Below are positions 10,986 to 21,844 of a DNA stretch of 64,000 bases, piece by piece. Position 1 is the stretch's first letter; each line of letters starts with the position of its first letter. The stretch covers positions 3,038,001 through 3,102,000 of the forward strand of contig OZ020259.1 in assembly GCA_963971285.1 (NCBI GenBank). Reading direction: 5' to 3'. The translations under genes were made by a program, and so were the position numbers. The DNA is from Astropecten irregularis (taxonomy: Eukaryota; Echinodermata; Asteroidea; Paxillosida; Astropectinidae). A model generated the notes under the pieces. It saw nothing but the letters and a program-made list of their open reading frames with translations. It searched no databases and was not told where the DNA came from.

Positions 10986-11350
10986 TTAAAGGTAGTATCA
11001 TACTTTGGTAAGAAACCAAAACAGCAATGTTCACAGATTTACGTATAACTTTCAGGGTGTGAAGATGGGGGTGGTAGAAACCTACCGTTAAAATATTTCC
11101 GCCTGAAATTGTATATTTTTCCAGAAAAAAGTAAAACAACGACTGAAAATCGTTTTGATCTTTTAAAAGATCAAAAATAAAAGAGAAAAGACGTAAGAAA
11201 TACTGTGGTCGTTTTTCACGATTTTCTCAAAAAGTGGGCACCGTATGGGACTGAAATTATCACAGATGACTATTACTGTATCTTCCTTGATATTTTTGCC
11301 CATGAATCTGTACTTCTTTGACCAAAACCAAAGTATGATATTACCTTTAA
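10986..11350 (+). mobile_element. TIR element M1
   Basis: This is a full copy: TTAA then AGGTAGTATCATACTTTGG on the left, and CCAAAGTATGATATTACC then TTTAA on the right. The interior contains the palindromic GATCTTTTAAAAGATC. It lies about 130 bp upstream of the sulfotransferase start. Confidence 0.85.
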
Positions 11351-11478
11351 GTGGTATATAGGCATATTCATCTACTCATTGTATGCCTATGGGGCTAGCT
11401 ATATAGGCCTACTGTGAAAAATGACTCAAACCTTTTTGCTGGCATATTTTGTTCGTTTATCAAGGAGGAACTGATAAG

Positions 11479-11614
11479 ATGCAGCTACAATACAGAATGG
11501 GACATCTGCAGATGTTGAAGATCTGTTTGTTTGCCGTGCTGTTCATCAGTTTAATGGTCACTTTCTTTCTTATCATCATATCTGAAACATCATGGCATTC
11601 TGCACGAAGAACAA
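11479..11614 (+). CDS. carbohydrate sulfotransferase, exon 1 (cytoplasmic tail and membrane anchor)
   Basis: This exon encodes residues 1-45 and the first base of codon 46. A short tail (MQLQYRMGHLQM) is followed by a single hydrophobic segment at about residues 14-35 (KICLFAVLFISLMVTFFLII). That is the type II signal-anchor expected of a Golgi sulfotransferase. The first in-frame ATG is at 11479; the frame upstream opens only with TTG. A likely acceptor (TTTATCAAG) at 11464 suggests a separate 5'-UTR exon. The donor is AACAA|GTGAGT at 11615, phase 1. The following intron (11615-12798) carries a short minisatellite, an M1 element and a SINE remnant. The exon is assigned to the gene because its phase fits exon 2 exactly. 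Confidence 0.85.
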
Positions 11615-11741
11615 GTGAGTCAGTTTTAGGTATCTAAATAGTAAATGGTAATTTTGGATAGAATAAAACGAAACATTTTGCCCAACAATGCTACTCTGAG
11701 CACGAGTTGCATGAGTTTATTCCTCCATGCATTATATAAAT

Positions 11742-11820
11742 CGAAGGTACGAGTTGACTTGGTGCGAAGGTACGAGTTGTCTGAACCGAAGGTGCGAGTT
11801 GGCAAAGGTACGAGTTGACC
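11742..11820 (+). repeat. short minisatellite in sulfotransferase intron 1
   Basis: Four copies of GAAGGTACGAGTTG-like sequence lie about 16-25 bp apart. It is intronic and has no coding role. Confidence 0.7.
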
Positions 11821-11881
11821 TGTTACCTAATACCTCCTTTCAGACTACGTGGTCACTACTCCATGTCTACTGCTCTTAGGA

Positions 11882-12236
11882 TTAAAAATAGTATCATACT
11901 TCGGTAAGAAACCAAAACAGACATGTTCACAGATTTACGTATAATTATTTACAGGGTATGAAGATGGTGACGGTAGAAACATACCGTTAACATTTTTCCG
12001 TCTGAAATGGTGTATTCATCAACGACCGAAAATCTTTTTGATCTTTTAAAAGATCAAAAATAAAAGAGAAAAGACTTAAGAAATACTGTGGGCGTTTTCA
12101 CTGTTTTCTCAAAACGTGGGCATCGTATGAGACTGAAAATTTCACAGATGTCTGTCACCGTATATTCCATGATTTTGTGCTCATGAATCAGAATTTCTTT
12201 GACAAAAAAACCAACAAAGTATGATACTACCTTTAA
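11882..12236 (+). mobile_element. TIR element M1 in sulfotransferase intron 1
   Basis: The left end is TTAAAAATAGTATCATACTT and the right end is CAAAGTATGATACTACC then TTTAAA. It includes GATCTTTTAAAAGATC. Insertion within the intron leaves the splice sites intact. Confidence 0.8.
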
Positions 12237-12468
12237 ATGGAAAATATTATTGCAAACGCGAAAACCAGCATTTTCAGATTTTGCTGAAAGTCTTTGCCGT
12301 GGATAACAATAAACTCTTTCTCCTGTTTTATTTCTTTTTACAAGCGTTTTCAAGTGATTTTTGCCTCAAATTACAAGCTGATCGAGAGAAAAGAGTTCAA
12401 ACTGATGATTTATCGGGTCTATTATTAATACAAGTAATAAACTCACCTGAAATATACAAAATGCTTGG

Positions 12469-12524
12469 TGTTAGGAAGGCCTGACGTTTCGATCCTATAG
12501 CAGGATCTTTCTCAAAGGCTAAAA
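12469..12524 (-). repeat. SINE body fragment
   Basis: CTGACGTTTCGATCCTATAG followed by CAGGATCTTTCTCAAAGGC is the reverse of the SINE body seen at 7935 and 46107. Only the body is kept. Confidence 0.55.
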
Positions 12525-12798
12525 TGACAAGAGGACAAGAACATGCAAGTGAAGATGCACATAAATGGATGAGATGATCAGAACAAAGGGGGACAGAGTG
12601 ACCAGGGAAACAGGGAAAGCATGCAATAAGAAAGGATTGGGGGTTTTGTAAATTACATCACAAGGATTATTTTCTGTTTTCTTAAATATATATAGCTTCT
12701 AAACAAACGTCTATTATGACATTATTTTGTTCCAGTGATTATCAATAATTTGTCCTCTTAGAATAATTTTGTTTAATGAATATTCTTTTCATTTCAAG

Positions 12799-12914
12799 AC
12801 GATAGTGAACAGTTTTGGATGAAGGTAAAAGTTGCTGACCAAGCTGTGCAGAGTGTCAGACAAACGCTAAAGGAAGATACTGCATCTAAAAACAGAAGTC
12901 AGCTTCAACAACAG
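12799..12914 (+). CDS. carbohydrate sulfotransferase, exon 2 (stem region)
   Basis: This exon encodes residues 46-84, a polar, Gln/Lys/Ser-rich stem that begins NDSEQFWMKVKVADQAVQ and ends in QLQQQ. The acceptor TTCATTTCAAG is at 12797-12798 and the donor CAACAG|GTAGGC at 12915. The leftover base of exon 1 plus 116 nt gives exactly 39 codons, so exon 3 continues in phase 0. The exon is too short to recognise alone. Its call rests on clean splice signals and phase agreement on both sides. A 119-nt exon at 25879-25997 has the same phases. Confidence 0.8.
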
Positions 12915-13320
12915 GTAGGCCTAATATTTATCTGAAGCATTTCATGAAATATTAATCAGGTTGTTAACAATCTAATCAGGTTGCAGCATTGCTGCGTGTA
13001 TCGATAAAATGATCCTTGGGATATAGCGGTATGTGCGTGGTTTCAGGGCTTCTGACTGTCAAATGAACAAAGACAATGCATGCTAATTTTATGCAACGCG
13101 GCACATCAGCCAATCAGATCTGTTTTGAGAACATTTCCGTCTGGGTCGTGACGGAGGATGTTGAACTTGATTGGTCAAAAGTCAAAACTTAGAGCGATCA
13201 GTGCTGGGTTGGCTTGCATGATGTATCAGGAAATGTGCATGTACATACGGCATTGTGATAGACGCTCGCTCACTGTACGGCGAGTGAGTCTACCACAGTC
13301 ATAGACTATAATTTGACACC

Positions 13321-13447
13321 TGGGGCCGATTTCACGAAGCACTAAGATTAATTGTTAAGCAACATGTGATGTCACAATACAAATCACTATGGTGATACTG
13401 AACAACTCATCTCAAGATTAATCTTGTTTGGTGAAATCCAGCCCTGG
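13321..13447. mobile_element. fold-back MITE in sulfotransferase intron 2
   Basis: It begins TGGGGCCGATTTCACGAAGC and ends TTTGGTGAAATCCAGCCCTG, with imperfect inverted ends. AAGATTAAT recurs inside in both directions. It shares the terminal motif of the element at 10267. Confidence 0.65.
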
Positions 13448-13714
13448 TAATGCCTTCATTTGCTTTTAGGTTATGTTGAAGTGTTTGGGCGAATTATTAT
13501 GATTATCATTATCGTTTTTACCACTGGGAGAAACCCAAATTTTCCCTTCAGAAAGGCTGTCACATTGGTGAAATATTTGTGTTTGTTTGGGAGCTGGTGC
13601 TGACGATTGATGGACCATTTTGGCGGTGAAAATGATAACAAAGGTAATTGACATTGAAGAAATTGAGATTGCAAATATTGACAGATGTCAGTGGTATTTA
13701 TGTTTTCATTTCAG

Positions 13715-14728
13715 ATCGTTTATGAGCATTCCACAATTCGAGTTCAATTAAAACAAGATCATGATGCACACGCAGCCATCACCAAGGCCCCGATACAGAA
13801 ACACCATTCCCTGACGGAGATGATCCTTCTCAAGAAGAACGCAAGCAGAATGACCGTAAATAAAAAACTTCAGTCCAAAAAACTGAATGAAACTTTATCA
13901 GTTCAACAACATCGCCAGGAGACGCTACGGCAAGCCTGTGATGGGGTATTCCACATACCGTTCATGGATTTGAGCAAGAATGCTGCGCCACTAAGCGCTG
14001 GGTTCCGTGGTACGGTCGCATCCAACACTCTAGTCAACGACGACTTTAACTTGACAGTGACTGTCGTCAGCGAGGTAGGGTCTTCTTACTGGCGTAAGTT
14101 TATGTTAGATCTCCGCCGTCTGAGCAGTCAGAAGTTCCGTGACAAGTGGCCTTCCTCCTGGGGACTTGATAAACGCACCGACCCAGAGGCCAAGAGCTGC
14201 CTCAGACATTACACCAAAGTCATGTTCGTTCGCAATCCACTGGTTCGTCTACTGCAGGCGTTTAGACACAATTTCATCAATCCGCGATCCGTTTTCTACA
14301 TGAAAAAAGCCAAGACAATCATCAACGCGGTGCGCGAAACCTGGGAAGCGAACGGTGCTGTGCCAAACCTGAGCTTTCTGGAGTTTCTGGAGTACCTCGT
14401 GGCAGACACCAAGCACAGCGTCGACCTGCACTTGCGGCCGATATTCCAAACGACCAAACCCTGTGTGGTTCCGTACGACTTCATCGGCAAAATGGAGACT
14501 TTAGCCGAGGACACTGATTACCTAATCAACAAACTCGGCTTAAAGGATCGGATGAGATTCAAATACATTGGACCCGAACCTGGGACAGAGAGCACTGCAG
14601 TGGCGAGGAAGTATTACTCTGATATTCCACCAGACGTCGTGGAGAAAGTGCGAGAGATGTACCAGGAGGACTTCATCGCCTTTGATTATCCACTTCCCGA
14701 TTTCTCAAACCTCACGGCTTACTTCTAA
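13715..14728 (+). CDS. carbohydrate sulfotransferase, exon 3 (catalytic domain), CHST8-14 family
   Basis: This exon encodes residues 85-421 and the stop TAA. The acceptor is TTTTCATTTCAG at 13714. The complete protein (421 aa) has the length and order of a Sulfotransfer_2 Golgi enzyme, which transfers sulfate from PAPS to a sugar such as GalNAc or glucuronate on glycans. The 5'-PAPS loop region is SEVGSSYWRK (about residues 203-212). The 3'-phosphate motif is FVRNPLVRLLQAFRHNF (255-271). Family blocks follow: SFLEFLEYLV, DLHLRPIF, PCVVPYDFIGKMETL and a C-terminal DIPPDVVEKVREMYQEDF. Potential N-glycosylation sites are near residues 126, 142, 196 and 302. The loop usually reads PKVG or PKVA. 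Here the lysine is glutamate (codon GAG, 14072-14074), which could reduce or change activity. The exact acceptor sugar cannot be assigned. The high GC3 contrasts with the AT-rich flanks, as expected for a real coding exon. Confidence 0.93.
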   Translation: MVYEHSTIRVQLKQDHDAHAAITKAPIQKHHSLTEMILLKKNASRMTVNKKLQSKKLNETLSVQQHRQETLRQACDGVFHIPFMDLSKNAAPLSAGFRGTVASNTLVNDDFNLTVTVVSEVGSSYWRKFMLDLRRLSSQKFRDKWPSSWGLDKRTDPEAKSCLRHYTKVMFVRNPLVRLLQAFRHNFINPRSVFYMKKAKTIINAVRETWEANGAVPNLSFLEFLEYLVADTKHSVDLHLRPIFQTTKPCVVPYDFIGKMETLAEDTDYLINKLGLKDRMRFKYIGPEPGTESTAVARKYYSDIPPDVVEKVREMYQEDFIAFDYPLPDFSNLTAYF

Positions 14729-15164
14729 ACAAGTTAGCAGTACATGTATAGGCCTTATTCATAACACATCGGCAAGCGCAATGCAACTGACCGTTCACTG
14801 TACAAAACCTGCAACAATTCCAATAGCAATTCTTTAAAGTTTTGGGTGTCAAGTTGAAATCAGTATATAAACTTGACAGAAAGACTTATCTTTGTAAAAC
14901 AAATATCACCAAGTTATAGAATTGACAAATGTAAGTGTAATGCGACTGACCATGGAATCGCCCATATCCATTTTGTCACCTTCCTCTTTTACCCTCCAGG
15001 AAGAGATAACACAATTCTAAACAAGAAGACGGGTACCAGACAATTTGGAATCCAAGCCTCTGTTTTATTACAGTGCTTCGAATGCAGGATGGATAGCTCA
15101 TGGCAAACAGTACATTAAGAAATGCATTAAAAAAATGAAAAGTGAACAAAGAACAAATTGACTG
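14729..15164. other. 3' flank of the sulfotransferase gene
   Basis: This is probably 3' UTR and downstream sequence. No canonical AATAAA was found close to the stop; an ATTAAA occurs near 15125. No other gene is seen. Confidence 0.4.
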
Positions 15165-15205
15165 GAGCGGGATTCGAACCAGTGACCTCCTGAATACTGT
15201 ACATG
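15165..15205 (-). repeat. tRNA-like SINE head fragment
   Basis: GGGATTCGAACCAGTGACCTC is a minus-strand B-box context. No A-box or full cloverleaf is evident, so it is not called as a tRNA gene. Confidence 0.4.
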
Positions 15206-16329
15206 CGTTCTGAGGAAGGGGGATTTTTGTTAGGTATTGCGCTGAGTAATATACTATTCATTTTTAACGATATATTATATTTTGTTAATTGAAATCGGTT
15301 GGAGTATTTTGAATTTCCAAAAATATTTTACGTTATTTTCATATCTTATTTTGATCTTTTTAAACGATAACCGTGTTATGTGAGCCCAAAAGCTGACGTA
15401 TCATTCAGATACAGGAGTCGGATATTTCAGCGAAATAGATCAGTTTTGAAAGCCAAGCGAAGTCAGTAATCGATAAGGAATTATACATAATATACAGCAG
15501 GGAACTCCGAAATATTTTGCCTATTATTTTTCTAAAAACATTGTACATATTTCTACGCTGTTAAAACATAGTCTTAATTTCCGTTATGGCTAGCAGATTA
15601 GAATTTGCATTAAAAAAAGGCGTATTTTCTATTTTTATCTGAATATTTTGTGCCATAAAATGGTCAAATATTGGACATGTGCTTTTTAAAGTGATCATCG
15701 CAGAAAGCATGTGTATTGAATGTAAATTGATTAAAAAAATAATAATAGGCTCCTGTACTTAATTTCTCCTGTGAATTATGTTTAAAAGAATTGAAAAGAA
15801 AAAAATTAATATGCAACCACACTTAAAAACAAGCTGAAATATAAGAAAGTGAAAAAAATAATTAAAGAATTAAATCTATAACAACACAGAAGAAGCATTC
15901 TTTATTAGATGAAATCTCATCCTTGAAATTTTGCACTTACAAAAATTGTCAGTGTTTTTATCGAGCAAGAGGTTTTAGGCTACATGATATTTTGAAAATT
16001 AAGGCAAAATGTGAAGTTTGTACATGGGTCATTTCACCGGGTTGGTTTGGGGCACGGTATTTTGACGACCATGTCAGATGTTACGTCTGCAAATTTGCAC
16101 ATCCATTTACCAATATGACTCGTAATTTGCAATGATGTATTCTTTAATTTTATTTTTCTGACTGATTTCATTTCAATTTAAAGATCATCTGCAATTTGTG
16201 CATTTATTAATCAAAGGATAATGCCCATTGATGGATGTCCAAGTGTGCAGACATAACATCTGACACCGATACAAATCTTGCCCAAACCCGATGGGATGCC
16301 GCCTATCTGAAATCACATTATGGTGCACT
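15206..16329. other. very AT-rich desert
   Basis: About 1.1 kb of strongly AT-rich DNA. No gene or repeat family is recognised. Confidence 0.4.
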
Positions 16330-16629
16330 TTAAAGGTAGTATCATACTTTGGTAAGAAACCGAAACATAAATCTTCACATATTTCCTTTTTAACTTACAT
16401 GGTATGAAGATGGTGGCGGTAGAAACAACGACCGAAAATCTTTTTGATCTTTTAAAAGATCAAAAATAAAAGAGAAAAAAAATATGTGGCAGTTATTCAC
16501 TGTTTTCGCAAAAAGTGGGCACCGTATGGGACTGAAATTTTCACAGATGACAGTTACTGTATCTGTCTTGATATTTTGCTCATAAATTGTATTTCTTTGA
16601 CAAAAACTAAAGTATGATACTACCTTTAA
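16330..16629 (+). mobile_element. TIR element M1, internally deleted
   Basis: The ends are intact (TTTAAAGGTAGTATCATAC on the left, AAGTATGATACTACCTTTAA on the right). At about 300 bp it lacks the ACCGTTAAAATATTTCCGCC segment found in longer copies. Confidence 0.85.
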
Positions 16630-16978
16630 GCAGATTTTTGATGATCTCTTTGTAGAACGGTGGTCATAATTATGTACAGTAATTGCAAAGGGCTATTTGA
16701 ATTATATGCTCGTTTGCTATGAATGAAATTATTTCACAAAATTGCTTAACTAATTATAATTTTCTTCCCGTCACTATATCCACGTGAAAAAATAGCAATG
16801 AACATATCAATTTCAAGCACATGAAAAGAACCACCATGCAAATGGTTTATTATTATTATTCACGAAGTAGCTTATAAAAGCTTCTAGTACATAATGTTAT
16901 GCTTTTTTCACATTTAACACTGGTCTTGGCAAGTTAAAATGCTGCCGCTAATTGCAACAGACCGATCCAATACTTTGC

Positions 16979-17366
16979 TTAAATGTAGTATCATACTTTG
17001 GTGGCACATTGAAACAGAAATCTTCCCAGATTTACCTGTAACTTACAGGGTATGAAGATGGTGATGGTAGAAACATACCGTTAAAATATTTCATCCTGAA
17101 ATGCAATATTTATCCAGAAAAGAGTTAAACCAGTGACAGAATTATTTTGATCTTTTAAATATCCAAAATAAAAGAAAAAAGACTTAAGAAATATTGTGGT
17201 CGTTTTTCATTTTTTCATTTTTTTTTTATTTATTATTATTTTTTTTTAAGTGGGCACCGTATGGGACTGAAATTTTCACAGATGACTGTTATTGTATCTT
17301 CCTTGATATTTTTGCCCATGAATCTGCATTTCTTTGACAAAAACCAAAGTATGATATTACCTTTAA
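16979..17366 (+). mobile_element. TIR element M1
   Basis: The left end is TTAAATGTAGTATCATACTT and the right end is CCAAAGTATGATATTACC then TTTAA. The interior has a T-rich expansion near 17205-17250. Confidence 0.85.
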
Positions 17367-18302
17367 GCCAGGCAAATTACTGAAATGACAATTGTAATGC
17401 ACGACAAATGTAAATCACTACGCTAGTGTAAGCAAAGTAGGTTGGGAAAACCTTTATGCTTGGGTAACATTTTCTGCTGCAGTAACCAGACAAGAATCGC
17501 TTATCCGTTTTTAAGCAGCTCTACACATTAAATGTCATTTACAATGATAGTTCATTCTACAATTCAAATATTAATTGATCACACTAATATGTTTTTTCAA
17601 ACAAAATGCTACTTTGTTATGCTCAGAATTGCTATTAAAATGGTGCTTAGATATACACGATTTGTGCTTCGTTGAAATTTAAGTTGAATTCAATTCACAA
17701 ATGTGTCACAACAAACAGCTATTTTGACTCTTTGTGTGAAAACCAGACTATCTACAAATGTCAAGTAGGCCTACATTGAAATTGGTTTGAAATTCACACT
17801 TAAATCGATTATATGATATACACTGTAACACACAAAATTAATACTAAACAACATGTTACTTGTCTGTCTACCGATGCTTATTGAATTTAAATAAACATGT
17901 CAGATGTTGGACATGGCCTTTCTAGTCCTACTATACAAGTGCAGTGCAGGTCTGGGCTATATCACCACTGTGTGACTACGACTTCAACTTGAGGATGTAA
18001 AGTGATAATTAGTAATTGATAAACACACATAGTAGAGAGCAAAAAAAAATGATTGAAAATAATATTATTCCGCCCGTGACAAAGTCATGTCAGATGTCAC
18101 CATGGAACAAAATTACGAATTACGAATAACGTTGAGTGTCCATTTTGTGTCCAAGTGTTCACCTCCAGCCATATTACTCATGCTGAGGAAACGTGTAACA
18201 GGCGAAGTTTGTTCTTGAATGTTCATAGTAATTAATTCTACCAAACACGTTAAGAGTTAACACTGCATTTTCACCTATCAAGGTTCGACCAAGCATGCTT
18301 TG
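17367..18302. other. unannotated intergenic stretch
   Basis: It is AT-rich, with no coding or repeat family recognised. Confidence 0.35.
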
Positions 18303-18548
18303 GCTCTTTACGAAACGGCGGATTAGGCTTGGGCTTGGGCTCAGGCTCTGCCATCTAGAAGCAAGATGAAAATACAGGTTGTGAATTTTCCCCGAGGTTG
18401 AAGCTCTGCTGTCACGTTCGAAGCAGAGTATTTACTTCGAAAACCATACTCCAAAACCACTACTTTGATACCTGTTACTTTGAAATGGATGTAAGAAATG
18501 GCGCCGAAGCAGGAGTTGGAGCCCGAACCGAGGTTTCGTAAAGGCCAT
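18303..18548. mobile_element. fold-back element, TTTACGAAAC ends
   Basis: It begins GCTCTTTACGAAACGGCGGA and ends GAGGTTTCGTAAAGGCC, which are inverted termini. Gly/Leu-type TTGGGCTTGGGCTC near the left arm pairs with GAGCCCGAACC near the right. It is related by its ends to 56786-57009. The 113-aa minus frame across it is an artefact. Confidence 0.65.
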
Positions 18549-18787
18549 TTGTTTGACGTTCCTTGAAGACCAGGGTACATGAAAATCACTGTGTCTCTAT
18601 ACATGTAGTGTGAAACCTCATGTGAAGCAGCGCTGTTTTTCATACAGAATTCGCGATAAGTGTTGTAAGGATTATGTTTCATGACGAACAGCAGTAAGTT
18701 GAAGTCAGCTCCAATAAGTTACTACTGACTCCCGGTTCTCTCATATCATTGTTACATGTCTTGGTGGTGAGAGTATGTAGGGCGCTT

Positions 18788-19273
18788 TCACACCGCACGA
18801 CAAGAAAACGAACATGGAAAATCATGCCACTGGCCAAGAACGTCCCCACGTCGGGAAATAAGACTACAATCTTCGGATCCGAAGAAACCTCCATCATCGG
18901 GTTCCCGTCCATTGCGATCCCAAATCCTGTAGCTGACCTCCACTCCTCCCTCCCCACACACCCAGGTTCCCTCGGTCACTATGTCGTTGCAGTCGATCCA
19001 AGCTTCAAACCCGTTCGGAATCACGTTGTTCACGATGAAATCATTCTCTTCCAGGGAGCTTGGCACGGCCAGAATGCCACCCAACTTGGCGCACTCGGCT
19101 CTAGCATTGGACCAGTTAACAATAGTTGGAGTGTGCCCATAACAAGAAGTTCCCCAGTGATGCCACTCCGGAGGGCAGCGTGGACCACGGAGCAAACTTC
19201 TACACTTGGCCGAAACGGGAGTGACAAGGCAAGTTGATAAAACGGCGAACATGATGAAAGCTGCAGAAAGCAT
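18788..19273 (-). CDS. secreted C-type lectin-domain protein 1
   Basis: This is an intronless reading frame of 161 aa. The first true ATG is at 19273; the frame upstream opens only with TTG. A signal peptide (MLSAAFIMFAVLSTCLVTPVSA) is followed by one C-type lectin domain. Recognisable parts are CPPEWHHWGTSCY (first disulfide pair), WSNARAECAKLGGILAVPSS (helix and first core Cys), EENDFI, AWIDCND, EGTWVC, EDCSLI and QWHDFPC. Nine cysteines are present. The sugar-site triplet reads EPD and the usual WND reads WHD, so calcium-dependent sugar binding is uncertain. The extra pair WIDC...WVC is unusual and is shared with the neighbour at 21227. The protein is likely an extracellular recognition or immune lectin. 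The C-terminus SCRAV is short compared with the paralogue. Confidence 0.9.
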   Translation of the reverse strand: MLSAAFIMFAVLSTCLVTPVSAKCRSLLRGPRCPPEWHHWGTSCYGHTPTIVNWSNARAECAKLGGILAVPSSLEENDFIVNNVIPNGFEAWIDCNDIVTEGTWVCGEGGVEVSYRIWDRNGREPDDGGFFGSEDCSLISRRGDVLGQWHDFPCSFSCRAV

Positions 19274-20295
19274 AATGACGAAGACAATTGCTCTTGTATG
19301 TGCTAATATCGGAAAACACGAATTCAGCGCAACAAATTCACAACGCAAATGAAAGTCTTGGTGGTAAACATTTGGTAAATGTTAAGAATGCTTCTGCGAA
19401 AATGTAAAATCGGCGTTTCAAGTTTTGACACAGCAGGGATGTTTCGCGTAATGGTTCTACGTATAGCGTACCAGCTATACCCATGCCGACAGAAGGAGAA
19501 AGTGAGAGGATTTTGGGAACTGCATCAGCCGCTCACCTATCACAACGATATCATTGTCTATTCCAAATGTCAAACCATCATCTAGTCCGCGTAAACATCA
19601 ACCATGACAACTGATTGGTAAAGAGGGGTATTTCTTGTTGTGTAGTGAATAGTGGCAGCGTTTTGCGTTCTGTCAATGTATTATTACAGTCTCCCTATCT
19701 TGGCTGTGTGGAACTTATATCAATAGTAAGTGACGTGCCTCCTGTCATTTAGTGTGCAATTTATTTACTCATGCATCTGTCAGTGTAAACAGTTTATATA
19801 CTGTGACTTGTCATACCTGGCTACCTGGTAACACGGTTACCTGGGTAACCATTTATTAAAAGAAAAAATACAGGTATGTAGCAAAGTGAACAAAGGTCAA
19901 GAAAATATGCAAAATGAGACAAATTGGCCAAACAAATTTATGCTCTTAAATATGATGGTGCTTCCACTCCCTTCTTAGGAGCATTCATATTTCAATTAAA
20001 AAACAAACACATCCGTGAATATCAAAATCTGCATTCGCTAGCTTAAGATTTAGTTTTTTTTATCATCTAGCCCAAATAACGGACAATGCATGTTTATTAA
20101 TGAATTGAACTTCTGGGGTTCGTGGTTGTGGATATGGATCTGGATAATTACTCCAACAAAGCGGGTTCCCGCATCACATCAGAGGGTCCTAAATGTTGAT
20201 TTTTGTGGAGGGAGGAAAACCGGACCACCTGGAGAAAATCCCTCGTAGCATAGGAGAGAACCAACGCACAACTCTGTACTCAAATAATTATGACC
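19274..20295. other. upstream region of lectin 1
   Basis: It should hold the 5' UTR and promoter of the minus-strand lectin. I could not place a convincing TATA box near the start. No other gene is seen. Confidence 0.35.
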
Positions 20296-20367
20296 CAAGC
20301 CGGGATCGAACCCTGGCCACAATTGGTGAGAGGCGAGTTCCTATCGCACTTGCCACCTATATGCCCC
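20296..20367 (-). repeat. tRNA-derived SINE head
   Basis: On the minus strand it has an A-box-like GGTGGCAAGTGCGATAGG and the B-box GGTTCGATCCC, 40-50 bp apart. The flanks do not form an acceptor stem. Confidence 0.5.
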
Positions 20368-20928
20368 CTATCTTTACTGGTTGCCTGAGTAAAGTGAGAA
20401 GTACGAGGTAGGCCAACATGTTTTATATTTACACATTTTCATGAGTCTCAATGATTTTCAGAAAAAAAAATTGGTTGAACAACATTAAAATTTGCAGGAG
20501 TGGATGAGATGATCCCTCATGCAGGGCCACCATACAGCCCCACGACAATCAATACATGTACTAGCAGTAATTCATTTCGACACAAGACTTAAGTAGAGTG
20601 TTATGTTATTTTAAACTGACGCCGAGCAATGATCCAACCCCATTTTGTCAGTATTTAAAACATGTCAGGCTGGGGTTCATCTGCACTTGATTAAAACTGC
20701 AGAAAACATGTCAACAGTGTTCGATTGAATTATGAAATTAGGAATTAGGAATTCATGGGAAATGTCTGTTCAGAGAAACAAACGCGTATTGTTGTGATCT
20801 CAATCTCTGTTGATAAATAACAAAATCTGCCAGGTTCAAGATATTCGCATTTCAGATATTAAAGTGGACCGCACCGGAGGGTTGATGAACATTCTCTGAT
20901 ATGACGCGATAACAATTATTACAGCAGA

Positions 20929-21043
20929 GGTCAATTTCACCAAACTCATCGTAACGTACTATCAATCGTATGATTTAATGTGATGCATTGCAGCCCTACG
21001 TTCGTACCTCGACTTTCGATCGATCGTAGGGCTTCATGAAATC
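20929..21043 (-). mobile_element. fold-back MITE, GATCGATCG family
   Basis: It runs from GGTCAATTTCACCAAACTCA to CGATCGATCGTAGGGCTTCA, then TGAAATC. The same layout recurs at 22485, 32346, 39120, 39730, 41957, 61895 and 63866. Confidence 0.8.
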
Positions 21044-21226
21044 TACTGCTGCTGTCATAGGCCGCTGGGGACGGCGAGTCCAAAACGTACTGGTTGTGGA
21101 TGTCCCGCCCTGCGATGGCAGATACTGCGTAATATCATGGTGCAACCGCGATGGTCTGACCATAGAGACCGTTGTCTGTTTTACATAATGAATGTGGTCG
21201 GTTTGGTCAGTCGCAAGGCTCCCAGT

Positions 21227-21721
21227 TCAGGCGAAGTAAGTGGGCAGTTTGCACAATACTTGCCGAGGGTCACCGCATGGTACATCATGCCACTGACGAC
21301 GAGACCCGTACTTTCGATGTATAACGGCACAATTGCGTTGAACATCCTGATTCGGCTGATTGTAATCCCAATTTCTGTAGCTGATCTCAACTCCTCCCTC
21401 CTCGCACACCCAGGTTTCCTCGGTCGCCTGGTCGTTGCAGTCGATCCAAGCACCTTCCTCCTCCGGAATCAAATTGTCCACGATGAAATCATTCTCTTCC
21501 AGGGAGCTTGGTACTACTAGAATACCACCCAACTTGGTGCATTCGGCTCTGGCACTCGACCAGACAACGCGGGATTGAGTGAGCAAATAACAAGAAGTTC
21601 CCCAGTGATGCCACTCCGGAGGGCAAGCTGGCCCACGGAGCAAACGTCTACACTTCGCTGAAACGTGAGTGACAGAGCAAGTTGATAAAGCAGCAAATAC
21701 GATGAAAATTAGTGAAAACAT
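21227..21721 (-). CDS. secreted C-type lectin-domain protein 2
   Basis: This intronless frame of 164 aa is a tandem paralogue of the lectin at 18788. The first true ATG is at 21721. The signal peptide MFSLIFIVFAALSTCSVTHV precedes KCRRLLRGPACPPEWHHWG. The domain continues with WSSARAECTKLGGILVVPSS, EENDFI, AWIDCND, ETWVC, NCAVI, QWHDVPC and a closing LCKLPTYFA. The sugar-site triplet is QPN, against EPD in its neighbour, and the WND position is WHD. Nine cysteines match those of lectin 1 in order, including the extra WIDC/WVC pair. The two copies share a direction and lie about 2 kb apart. Their N-terminal domain halves are more alike than the sugar-loop region, consistent with divergence of ligand specificity. 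Confidence 0.91.
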   Translation of the reverse strand: MFSLIFIVFAALSTCSVTHVSAKCRRLLRGPACPPEWHHWGTSCYLLTQSRVVWSSARAECTKLGGILVVPSSLEENDFIVDNLIPEEEGAWIDCNDQATEETWVCEEGGVEISYRNWDYNQPNQDVQRNCAVIHRKYGSRRQWHDVPCGDPRQVLCKLPTYFA

Positions 21722-21844
21722 GATCAAAGCCAACTGTGCCTGTAGACTGTTCAAATGGCGGTAAATGATGAATTCAGTGTTATTAAGAACGTGCAATCTT
21801 CGCCACTTCTCAGACGTTGGTGGTCATCTGTGCCTCAGTCAGGA

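Noticed and set aside
18341-18957. 113-aa and 92-aa minus frames near lectin 1
   Set aside because: The first lies in a fold-back element. The second overlaps the lectin in another frame.
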